Shown here: positions 6,741-12,952 of the stretch, one piece after another
How the letters are laid out: each line of letters opens with the position of its first letter
How positions within the stretch are numbered: the stretch's first letter is position 1
DNA from: JAKOQB01 sp036824465
Lineage (GTDB): Bacteria > Pseudomonadota > Gammaproteobacteria > Burkholderiales > Burkholderiaceae_F
DNA length: 12,952 nucleotides
Direction of reading: 5' to 3'
NCBI GenBank assembly: GCA_036824465.1
Contig: DAITAC010000108.1
Span: 1-12,952 of the forward strand
Position numbers and translations under genes: made by a program
The notes under the pieces: model-generated
What the model saw: only the letters and a program-made list of their open reading frames with translations
The model's database searches: none
What the model was told of the DNA's origin: nothing

Positions 6741-7838
6741 TCACCGGCGTGGTCTTGGGGGCGTCCAGGTGCCGTGCACCCAGAAGCGCTCGAGCCGTTC
6801 CAGGCAGGGACGTATGTCGAAGCCGTTGCGTGTCAGCCAGGCGTCGTCGTAGTAGGTGCCGAGATAGCGTTCGCCGCGATCACATAGCAGCGTGACGACC
6901 GCGCCGCGCTGGCGAGCGCGCTTCATCTCACTCGCCAGCATGATGGCAGCGATGAACTGCGTGCCGGTGGAGCCACCGACTTTGCGACCAAGTTTTCTCT
7001 CCAGAAAGCGCAACGCCGCCATCGATTGTTCGTCGGGCACCCGGATCGAGCGGTCCACGACCTCGCGGCTGAAGCTGGGCTCGACCCGTGGCCGACCGAT
7101 GCCCTCGATGCGCGATGCGTGTGGTGAGGTAAGCGACCTGTCGCCAGTGCGCCAGTAGCCATGGAACACGGAGTGCTCCGGATCGGCCACGCAGATCCGC
7201 GTCGGATGGCGGCGGTAGCGCACGAAGCGCCCCAGTGTGCTGCTGGTGCCGCCGGTGCCCGCGCCAACGATGATCCACGCGGGGATTGGATAAGGTTCGG
7301 CTGCCATCTGCGCGAAGATTGACTCGGCGATATTGTTGTTGCCACGCCAGTCGGTCGCGCGCTCGGCGTAGGTGAACTGATCCATGTAGTGGCCGTCACT
7401 CGCCGCGGCGAGACGGGCGGCTTCCGCATACACGGTGGCCGGATCGGCGACCAGATGGCAGCGGCCGCCGTGAAACTCGATCTGCGCAATTTTCTCCGGC
7501 GAAGTCGTGCGCGGCATTACCGCAACGAACGGCAGCCCGATCAGGTGCGCGAAGTACGCCTCGGACACGGCGGTCGAACCCGAGGACGCTTCCACGATTG
7601 TTGTCTTCGGTCCGATGTGCCCGTTGCACAATCCGTAGAGGAAGAGCGAGCGCGCCAGGCGGTGCTTGAGGCTGCCCGTCGGATGCACCGACTCATCCTT
7701 GAAGTAGATCGGAACGTCAGGTGCGCCCGGCACCTCGACGCGCAGCAGATGCGTGTCGGCCGAGCGAGTGAAGTCCGCTTCGATACGACGCACGGCTTCG
7801 TCGCACCAGTCGCGCTGGTTTCGGGATTTCGCGTTCAT
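6741..7838 (-). CDS. Cds1-like PLP-dependent cysteine synthase family protein, probable L-cysteine desulfhydrase
   Basis: A fold-type II PLP enzyme of 365 residues, a separate branch from CysK/CysM. The PLP Lys is in PTGSLKHR (Lys58), the substrate loop is EASSGSTA (83-90) rather than the TSGNTG of cysteine synthases, and the phosphate loop is VGAGTGGTS (191-199). Stretches ADTHLLR, AERATDWRGNNNIAES and EGIGRPRVEPSF closely resemble mycobacterial Cds1 (Rv3684), reported to release H2S, pyruvate and ammonia from cysteine. The exact reaction here is inference. Start is uncertain: ATG 7838 fits the family best, while ATG 7874 or GTG 7877 would add 12-13 residues, and no Shine-Dalgarno decides. 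It follows the sensor kinase gene on the same strand by 67 bases and ends 6 bases from the cysM stop. Confidence 0.88.
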   Translation of the reverse strand: MNAKSRNQRDWCDEAVRRIEADFTRSADTHLLRVEVPGAPDVPIYFKDESVHPTGSLKHRLARSLFLYGLCNGHIGPKTTIVEASSGSTAVSEAYFAHLIGLPFVAVMPRTTSPEKIAQIEFHGGRCHLVADPATVYAEAARLAAASDGHYMDQFTYAERATDWRGNNNIAESIFAQMAAEPYPIPAWIIVGAGTGGTSSTLGRFVRYRRHPTRICVADPEHSVFHGYWRTGDRSLTSPHASRIEGIGRPRVEPSFSREVVDRSIRVPDEQSMAALRFLERKLGRKVGGSTGTQFIAAIMLASEMKRARQRGAVVTLLCDRGERYLGTYYDDAWLTRNGFDIRPCLERLERFWVHGTWTPPRPRR

Positions 7839-7905
7839 GGCGAGTCGGGGCGCAGCATAACCGCGTACCGCCATCACCGCGTGGACGACGGAGGTGCCGG
7901 CGGAC

Positions 7906-9672
7906 TCAATGCCTTCCGGTGGATAGCCAGCGCCGCATCATTTCGGCAAGCGTCGCGCGGTTGAATGGTTTGGCCAGGTAATCGTTCATGCCGGCCTGCA
8001 GGCAGCGTTCGCGATCTTCGACCATCGCATTCGCCGTGAGCGCGATGATCGGGACTTTGTCTTTGCCTTCCAGCGCGCGAATCTCGCGCGTCGCCTCGAA
8101 CCCGTCCATCTCGGGCATCTGGCAGTCCATCAGAATCACGTCCGGCCGGCGCTGTCGATAGGCAGCGACCGCCTTGACGCCGTTGTCGGCGGTGTCGACA
8201 TCGAGACCCAGAGCGCGCAAGGTGTGCGAGGCGACCTCCATGTTGACGAGGTTGTCCTCGACCAGCAGCACGCGTCCCTGCAACTTCGATGTCTTTGCAG
8301 GAGCAGATTCCGGCTCCGGAGGTGGCAGCGCCTTGGCCGCCGGCGCGTCGACCTCGAACCAGAAGACGGACCCGTTGCCGTCCATGCTCGTCGCTCCGAG
8401 GGAGCCGCCATGCAGTTCGGCCAGTTTGCGTGCGATGGCCAAGCCCAACCCGGTGCCGCCAAAACGCCGCGACGTCGAGGCATCGGCCTGGACAAAGGGT
8501 TCGAACAGACGTGCCATCTGGGCTTGGCTCAGTCCGATACCCGTGTCGCGGACTTCGCACCGCAGAGTCGGGTTGTCGCCTGAGCCGGTGGCGTTCCAAG
8601 TCACGCGGACACCAACCCGGCCGGCCTCGGTGAACTTGACCGCATTGCTGACTAGATTGCCGAGGATCTGGATCAGGCGGAGGCGGTCAGCCTGGATCCA
8701 CGCCGGGACGTCGGGTGCAACCTCGAACTCAAATCGCAGTCCCTTCCTGCGGGCGGTCGAGACATGTGCGGCGATGGCGTCTTCCAGTGTCGAGCGGACT
8801 TCGACGGCGGTCCGGTCGAGTTGCAGGTTGCCTGATTCGACCTTGGAAAAGTCGAGTACGTCGTTGACGATGCCGAGCAGCGTGTGGCCTGAATGCAGGA
8901 TGGTGCGAGCATAGTGATCGTGCGGCGCTTGAAGCTTGGCGTCCGCGAGCAGTTCGGCCATACCGAGCACACCGTTGATGGGCGTGCGAATCTCGTGGCT
9001 CATGTTGGCGAGGAACTGTGACTTGGCCGTGTTGGCCGCTTTGGCCGCGGCGGTCAGCTCTGCAGCTTCGAGGCGGGCACGTGTGACTTCCCCGAAAAAC
9101 AGACCGAGCCGACGGACGGCAAGCAGGATTGCAACGAGGTACAAGCCCGCGAGCAGCATCACCAGGTTCGGCTGCGATGTTGTGCCCGTCCATGCGGACA
9201 GCGCGATGCTGACGAGAATCGGAACCGCCAGCGCTGCATACGCCGGCAGATACGGCATGTTGGGAAACACGGCGAACGCGGTGATAGCGACGAGCACCGT
9301 CAGAATCAGCAGTCGCGGTTCGGCCGGCAGAACGATGATCGGCAACGCGAGTAGACCCCAAAGGATGGCTGCGCAAGCCGTCCCCGCGACGAACAGGTGA
9401 CGCCAGGCTGGCATCGTGCGTCGCTCTGGCGCGGCTTTCGCGTAGCTGCGCCCGAGTGCCAGTCGCGCCAGCGAGACAAGCAGCATCAAAGACGTCCAGG
9501 CAAGCGCAGCCCGGCTTCCAGCCCAAGGCGCGATCGACCATGCAATGACGGGTGCAACGCCGATCGTCAGCGCGACCGAGAAGTTGTTGAACCGGAAGAG
9601 CGCATCGATGCGCTCACGGCGGATCTCGTCGTCGAGGTTTCGAACAGCAGCGGGCGCGTTGGCGGTCGACAT
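7906..9672 (-). CDS. Membrane hybrid sensor histidine kinase with receiver domain
   Basis: A 588-residue signalling protein. Residues ~31-187 contain about six or seven hydrophobic segments with short loops and no large periplasmic domain, suggesting sensing within or at the membrane. A linker helix leads to the HisKA domain with the H-box FLANMSHEIRTP (phospho-acceptor His226). The ATPase domain follows, with N-box NLVSNAVKFT (~339-348), G1 DTGIGL (376-381), F-box and G2 FGGTGLGLAI (404-413). A Pro-rich linker (~448-463) precedes a receiver domain with VEDN (471-474), phospho-acceptor Asp516 in ILMDCQMPEMDG, and Lys568 in AKPF. There is no HPt or DNA-binding output domain, so partners lie elsewhere. 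No response regulator is visible nearby. The signal is unknown. The 270-base upstream gap contains a stem-loop for the previous unit but no convincing promoter or Shine-Dalgarno. Confidence 0.93.
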   Translation of the reverse strand: MSTANAPAAVRNLDDEIRRERIDALFRFNNFSVALTIGVAPVIAWSIAPWAGSRAALAWTSLMLLVSLARLALGRSYAKAAPERRTMPAWRHLFVAGTACAAILWGLLALPIIVLPAEPRLLILTVLVAITAFAVFPNMPYLPAYAALAVPILVSIALSAWTGTTSQPNLVMLLAGLYLVAILLAVRRLGLFFGEVTRARLEAAELTAAAKAANTAKSQFLANMSHEIRTPINGVLGMAELLADAKLQAPHDHYARTILHSGHTLLGIVNDVLDFSKVESGNLQLDRTAVEVRSTLEDAIAAHVSTARRKGLRFEFEVAPDVPAWIQADRLRLIQILGNLVSNAVKFTEAGRVGVRVTWNATGSGDNPTLRCEVRDTGIGLSQAQMARLFEPFVQADASTSRRFGGTGLGLAIARKLAELHGGSLGATSMDGNGSVFWFEVDAPAAKALPPPEPESAPAKTSKLQGRVLLVEDNLVNMEVASHTLRALGLDVDTADNGVKAVAAYRQRRPDVILMDCQMPEMDGFEATREIRALEGKDKVPIIALTANAMVEDRERCLQAGMNDYLAKPFNRATLAEMMRRWLSTGRH

Positions 9673-9795
9673 ACGAAAGAAGGACGAGATCAGGCGCTGG
9701 TCGCCGCCCGAACGGTCTGGAAGGACGTGCGCAGTCCCGGCCGACCCGATTCAATAGACCGAGGTTAGCGCGTGGTCCCCGCCCCAGAAAGCTCA

Positions 9796-9853
9796 AAAAC
9801 GCCAAGAAAGCCGGGTCGTCCTTCCGCACTGGCTACGGGACAGGACCCGGCTT
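9796..9853 (-). terminator. Probable terminator after the fumarase gene (minus strand)
   Basis: On the minus strand, AAGCCGGGTC (9853-9844) pairs perfectly with GACCCGGCTT (9817-9808). Four further pairs form inside after a 2-base bulge (GTCC 9841-9838 with GGAC 9821-9818). T-rich sequence follows: TCTTGGCG, then five T residues. It starts 89 bases after the fumarase stop. The interrupted T-tract makes it weaker than the two plus-strand terminators. Confidence 0.65.
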
Positions 9854-9942
9854 CGCGTCCCTTTGTCGCCTCCGAACGGCCGTCGGTTCAATGCCGCCAC
9901 GCCGGACCGCCGCTCGCCGGTGCGTGCGCGGGGAAATGCGCC

Positions 9943-11469
9943 TCACGCTGCCGCGACTGGAATCTTGCCGATCTTCTGCTGCCACTCGCGCGGACCGGTC
10001 TGGTGAACCGAGGTGCCGCTCGAGTCGACCGCAACCGTGACCGGCATGTCCTTGACCTCGAACTCGTAAATCGCCTCCATTCCGAGATCGCCGAAGCCGA
10101 CCACCTTGGCGCTGTTGATGGCCTTGGCGACCAGATACGCAGCACCGCCGACGGCCATCAGGTATGCGCTCCTGTGTTTGCGGATTGCCTCGATCGCCAC
10201 CGGGCCGCGTTCGGCCTTGCCGATCATCGAAATCAGTCCCGTCTGCGCCAGCATCATCTCGGTGAACTTGTCCATCCGCGTGGCGGTGGTTGGGCCGGCC
10301 GGCCCGACCACTTCGTCGCGCACCGGGTCGACCGGGCCGACGTAGTAGATGACCCGGTTCGCGAAGTCGACCGGCAGCTTCTCACCCTTGGCGAGCATGT
10401 CCTGGATGCGCTTGTGCGCGGCGTCGCGGCCGGTCAGCATCTTGCCGTTCAGCAGCAGCGTCTGGCCCGGCTTCCACGCCGCGACCTCCTCGCGCGTCAG
10501 GGTGTCGAGGTTCACGCGCTTGCTCTTGTTGTAATCGGGCGCCCAGTTCACGTTGGGCCACAGGTCGAGCGAAGGCGGATCGAGATATGCAGGGCCACTG
10601 CCATCCAGCACGAAATGCGCGTGGCGCGTCGCCGCACAATTGGGAATCATCGCCACCGGCTTGCTCGCCGCGTGCGTCGGATACATCTTGATCTTCACGT
10701 CGAGCACCGTCGTCAGCCCGCCGAGCCCCTGCGCGCCGATGCCCAGCGCATTGACCTTTTCATGCAGCTCGACGCGCAGCTTTTCTTCATCCGTCTTTGG
10801 TCCACGGGCGAGCAGCTCATACATGTCGATGTCGTCCATCAGTGCCTCTTTCGCCATCAACATCGCCTTCTCGGCGGTGCCACCGATGCCGATGCCGAGC
10901 ATGCCGGGTGGGCACCAGCCCGCACCCATCGTCGGGACCGTCTTCAGCACCCAGTCGACGATCGAATCGGACGGATTGAGCATCACGAACTTGCTCTTGT
11001 TTTCGGAGCCGCCGCCTTTGGCGGCAACGGAGACTTCGACCTTGTCGCCAGGCACCAGTTGCATGTGCACCACCGCGGGCGTGTTGTCCTTCGTGTTCTT
11101 GCGTCCGAACTCGGGCGGCGACACGACCGAGGCGCGCAGCACGTTGTCGGGGCTCAGATAACCGCGTCGAACGCCCTCGTTGATCGCGTCTTCGATCGGC
11201 CCGGTGAAACCGGCCCAGCGCACGTCCATGCCAACCTTGAGGAACACATTGACGATGCCCGTGTCCTGGCACAGCGGCCGCTTGCCCTCGGCGCACATGC
11301 GCGAGTTGGTCAGGATCTGCGCAATTGCGTCCTTTGCCGCCGGACTCTGCTCGGCTTCGTAAGCGCGCGCCAGGTGCTGGATGTAGTCGACCGGATGGTA
11401 GTAACTGATGTACTGCAGTGCGCCCGCGATGCTTTCGATCAGATCGGATTGCTGGATGGTCGTTGGCAT
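9943..11469 (-). CDS. Fumarate hydratase class I (iron-sulfur)
   Basis: Interconverts fumarate and malate in the TCA cycle using a [4Fe-4S] cluster. The protein has 508 residues, similar to single-chain FumA/FumB-type enzymes. Cluster-ligand Cys candidates, by family comparison, are Cys67 (RPLCQDTG), Cys186 (GAGWCPPG) and Cys278 (IPNCAATRH). The N-terminal alpha domain also has KGGGSENKS (151-159). The C-terminal beta domain is fused in the same chain, with GKMLTGRDAAHKR, GPTTATRMDKF and SSGTSVHQTGP. I chose ATG 11469 because GAGGGTG stands just upstream; ATG 11481 would add four residues and overlap the previous stop. The gene sits 8 bases after a YqhA-family gene and is followed by a stem-loop. 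Cluster enzymes of this class are oxygen-sensitive. Which paralogue name applies cannot be decided here. Confidence 0.95.
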   Translation of the reverse strand: MPTTIQQSDLIESIAGALQYISYYHPVDYIQHLARAYEAEQSPAAKDAIAQILTNSRMCAEGKRPLCQDTGIVNVFLKVGMDVRWAGFTGPIEDAINEGVRRGYLSPDNVLRASVVSPPEFGRKNTKDNTPAVVHMQLVPGDKVEVSVAAKGGGSENKSKFVMLNPSDSIVDWVLKTVPTMGAGWCPPGMLGIGIGGTAEKAMLMAKEALMDDIDMYELLARGPKTDEEKLRVELHEKVNALGIGAQGLGGLTTVLDVKIKMYPTHAASKPVAMIPNCAATRHAHFVLDGSGPAYLDPPSLDLWPNVNWAPDYNKSKRVNLDTLTREEVAAWKPGQTLLLNGKMLTGRDAAHKRIQDMLAKGEKLPVDFANRVIYYVGPVDPVRDEVVGPAGPTTATRMDKFTEMMLAQTGLISMIGKAERGPVAIEAIRKHRSAYLMAVGGAAYLVAKAINSAKVVGFGDLGMEAIYEFEVKDMPVTVAVDSSGTSVHQTGPREWQQKIGKIPVAAA

Positions 11470-11472
11470 TTG

Positions 11473-11479
11473 CACCCTC
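11473..11479 (-). promoter_or_regulatory. Shine-Dalgarno for fumarase, overlapping the upstream stop codon
   Basis: The minus strand reads ATGAGGGTGCAAATG. The TGA is the stop of the YqhA-family gene, and GAGGG lies 5 bases before ATG 11469. Ribosomes terminating on the upstream gene would stand on this site, so translation is likely coupled. It also decides the fumarase start over ATG 11481. Confidence 0.75.
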
Positions 11480-12110
11480 ATTGATCGTGGTCGGGTTGGA
11501 TCTCGTGCGCCCGCGCGGCGGAAATCAGAAGGCGGTCGGTCAACGCGATTGCCATCGCCGACAGCAGGAAGGCCAGATGAATTCCGGTCTGCGCAACGAG
11601 TGTCTTGACGTCGTAGTTTGCAGCGTTGATGAAGGTCTTCAGCAGATGGATCGAACTTATACCGATAATCGCGGTGGCGAGCTTCACCTTCAACACGCTC
11701 GCGTTGACATGCGACAACCACTCCGGCTGATCCGGGTGGCCCTCGAGGCGCATGCGCGACACGAAGGTTTCGTAGCCGCCGACGATCACCATGATCAGCA
11801 GGTTGGAGATCATCACGACATCGATCAAACCAAGAACAACGAGCATGATGACGGTCTCGTTCAGCTTCGCCGGCGTGCCGGATTCGCCCCGGTAGCCGAC
11901 GGCCGTGAACAGGTCCTCGATCGACCTCGCATCACCGAGGGCGGCGCCGATCAGGTGCGTCAGTTCGACCCAGAAGTGGTACACGTACACCATCTGTGCC
12001 AAGATCAGCCCCAGATACAGGGGCAGTTGCAGCCAGCGGCTGGCAAAGATCAGGCGCGGGATCGGTTGCAGCTTATAGGCGTGGGTGCGGTCGGCGGCAG
12101 GTGAACTCAT
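11478..12110 (-). CDS. UPF0114 (YqhA/TIGR00645) family inner membrane protein
   Basis: A 210-residue membrane protein of unknown biochemical function. It resembles E. coli YqhA (164 residues) at the start (FASRWLQLPLYLGL), in the middle (LLIMVIVGGYETFVSRM) and near the end (SSIHLLKTFINA, then a last hydrophobic segment ending in ALTDRLL). Four membrane segments are visible, around 27-45, 86-110, 142-158 and 174-192. Compared with YqhA it has a longer N-terminus and an extra polar loop (~58-82). ATG 12110 is the only sensible start, but only GAG directly before it resembles a ribosome site. It is the first gene of a minus-strand unit with fumarase and is transcribed divergently from htpX. No function should be assumed from the fumarase link. 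Confidence 0.88.
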   Translation of the reverse strand: MSSPAADRTHAYKLQPIPRLIFASRWLQLPLYLGLILAQMVYVYHFWVELTHLIGAALGDARSIEDLFTAVGYRGESGTPAKLNETVIMLVVLGLIDVVMISNLLIMVIVGGYETFVSRMRLEGHPDQPEWLSHVNASVLKVKLATAIIGISSIHLLKTFINAANYDVKTLVAQTGIHLAFLLSAMAIALTDRLLISAARAHEIQPDHDQ

Positions 12111-12187
12111 CTCGTATGGTCAGTCAGGGGAAACTTGGAATTCTACTGACCGGCTCATCAGCCCCGGCGCCGGCACCTTCGACCGGG

Positions 12188-12217
12188 GGCTTGAGGTGGC
12201 AGACCTTGCCCCCATAT
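12188..12217 (+). promoter_or_regulatory. Probable sigma-32 (RpoH) heat-shock promoter of htpX
   Basis: GGCTTGAGG (12188-12196) resembles the sigma-32 -35 element (CTTGAAA), and CCCCATAT (12210-12217) fits the -10 consensus CCCCATnT in full. The 13-base spacing between them is in the usual range. Transcription would start near 12224, giving a leader of about 150 bases before htpX. htpX is a known sigma-32 gene in E. coli, which supports the reading. Confidence 0.7.
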
Positions 12218-12364
12218 TGAACCGCGGGCGGGCAGATTGGTCTAAGGTCCTGTTTTCTCGACGCAGTTCGCTAAAGCGTGTCATGTAAACCCGGATAGAT
12301 TTCATTGGTTTGTCGGCCTGGTCTTGGATAGACTCGGCGGCGCTGTCGATTCCCTCAACTTATC

Positions 12365-12370
12365 TTGGAG
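12365..12370 (+). promoter_or_regulatory. Shine-Dalgarno for htpX
   Basis: TTGGAG, with GGAG as core, lies 5 bases before ATG 12376 and fixes this as the start. Confidence 0.75.
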
Positions 12371-12375
12371 ACTGT

Positions 12376-12952
12376 ATGAAACGCATCGCGCTGTTCGTTC
12401 TGACGAACCTTGCGATCATGGTGGTTCTGATGCTGTTCCTCAACGTCATCAGCGCAGTGTTCGGCATCAACTTTGCCGCGGTCGGCGGGCGCCAGCTCAA
12501 CGTCGGCGCGCTGGCGGTGTTTGCATTGGTGGTGGGTTTCACCGGCTCGTTCATCTCGTTGCTGATCTCAAAGCCCATGGCCAAGTGGTCCACCGGCGCA
12601 CAGGTGATCGAACAGCCGCGAAATGCGATGGAGGCCTGGCTGATCGATACGATCCGCAAACACGCGGAGAAAGCAGGCATCGGCATGCCGGAGGTCGCCG
12701 TCTACGAAGGCGAACCCAATGCATTTGCCACCGGCGCCAGCAAGAATTCGTCGCTGGTCGCGGTTTCGACCGGCCTGCTGCAGTCGATGAGCAAGGAAGA
12801 AGTCGAGGCCGTGCTCGGGCACGAGATCGGTCACATTGCCAATGGCGACATGGTGACGTTGACCCTTATCCAGGGGGTGATGAACACGTTCGTGGTGTTC
12901 CTGTCGCGCGTGATCGGCTGGGTCGTCGACCGCATGATCCTGAAGAACGACA
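12376..12952 (+). CDS. htpX: Protease HtpX, membrane zinc metalloprotease (3' end outside window)
   Basis: An M48-family inner membrane protease that, with FtsH, degrades damaged membrane proteins. 192 full codons are visible of a protein usually near 290 residues; the frame runs open to the window end. The start MKRIALFVLTNLAIM matches the family. Two hydrophobic segments (about 4-32 and 44-66) form the N-terminal anchor. The conserved GMPEVAVYEGEPNAFATGAS (~112-131) precedes the catalytic zinc site HEIGH (149-153), with Glu150 as the catalytic base. NGDMVT follows directly, and a third hydrophobic segment begins near 163. The metal ligand Glu further downstream is beyond the window. A good Shine-Dalgarno and a sigma-32-like promoter lie upstream, consistent with heat-shock control known in E. 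coli. Confidence 0.96.
   Translation, partial: MKRIALFVLTNLAIMVVLMLFLNVISAVFGINFAAVGGRQLNVGALAVFALVVGFTGSFISLLISKPMAKWSTGAQVIEQPRNAMEAWLIDTIRKHAEKAGIGMPEVAVYEGEPNAFATGASKNSSLVAVSTGLLQSMSKEEVEAVLGHEIGHIANGDMVTLTLIQGVMNTFVVFLSRVIGWVVDRMILKND

Noticed and set aside
8174..8914. An open frame of 246 codons on the plus strand opposite the sensor kinase.
   Set aside because: It covers the kinase ATPase and receiver regions, whose motifs are intact on the other strand. The composition (Ser/Arg/Pro-rich) is that of an antisense shadow.
9673..9780. A promoter for the sensor kinase on the minus strand, such as TATTGA near 9750.
   Set aside because: Candidate boxes match the consensus poorly and no Shine-Dalgarno supports the start region.
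9772..11484. A long open frame (570 codons) on the plus strand opposite fumarase.
   Set aside because: The minus-strand fumarase has all its conserved motifs. The antisense translation is Arg/His-rich with no family resemblance, a typical shadow in high-GC DNA.
12140..12145. TAGAAT on the minus strand as the -10 of the YqhA-fumarase unit.
   Set aside because: No -35-like hexamer is found at 16-18 bases and there is no extended -10 TG. It stays a possibility but is not supportable as a feature.
12161..12190. A bulged GC inverted repeat (GCCCCGG with CCGGGGGC) between the YqhA-family gene and htpX.
   Set aside because: The pairing is imperfect, with no T-tract on either strand. Its right arm overlaps the sigma-32 -35 element, and such repeats are expected by chance at this GC content.

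Overview
The window is high-GC chromosomal DNA from a proteobacterium, most likely a betaproteobacterium of the Burkholderiales type. The order aroA-cmk-rpsA-ihfB-lapA-lapB, followed by a comEA-like gene and cysM, is the familiar arrangement there, and the protein sequences fit (inference from gene order and remembered family sequences; no search was run). I see no mobile element, phage gene, CRISPR array, tRNA or rRNA. Most of it is core genome, and I did not find a convincing undescribed multi-gene system.

Left part, plus strand (1-5710). The 3' end of aroA (shikimate pathway) overlaps cmk (CMP kinase) by 4 bases. rpsA (ribosomal protein S1) and ihfB (integration host factor beta) follow. 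GC-rich perfect hairpins lie in the cmk-rpsA and rpsA-ihfB gaps, and a strong intrinsic terminator follows ihfB. A probable promoter then starts lapA-lapB, which controls lipopolysaccharide synthesis. After them comes a secreted helix-hairpin-helix (ComEA-like) protein with a long Ala/Pro/Lys tail, closed by a second terminator whose stem matches the first.

Middle (5826-9672). cysM (plus strand, cysteine synthesis) meets a Cds1-like PLP enzyme (minus strand, probable cysteine desulfhydrase) tail to tail, with only 6 bases between the stop codons. The PLP gene lies just downstream of a membrane hybrid histidine kinase/receiver gene on the same strand. A biosynthetic and a probably degradative cysteine enzyme therefore face each other, and the latter may share a transcript with a sensor kinase.

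Right part (9808-12952). A class I iron-sulfur fumarase (minus strand) sits 8 bases after a UPF0114/YqhA-family membrane protein, with a Shine-Dalgarno sequence spanning the upstream stop codon. A long stem-loop ends this unit. Divergently transcribed, and cut by the window end, is htpX, a membrane zinc protease. It is preceded by a close match to a sigma-32 heat-shock promoter, which fits its role in membrane protein quality control.
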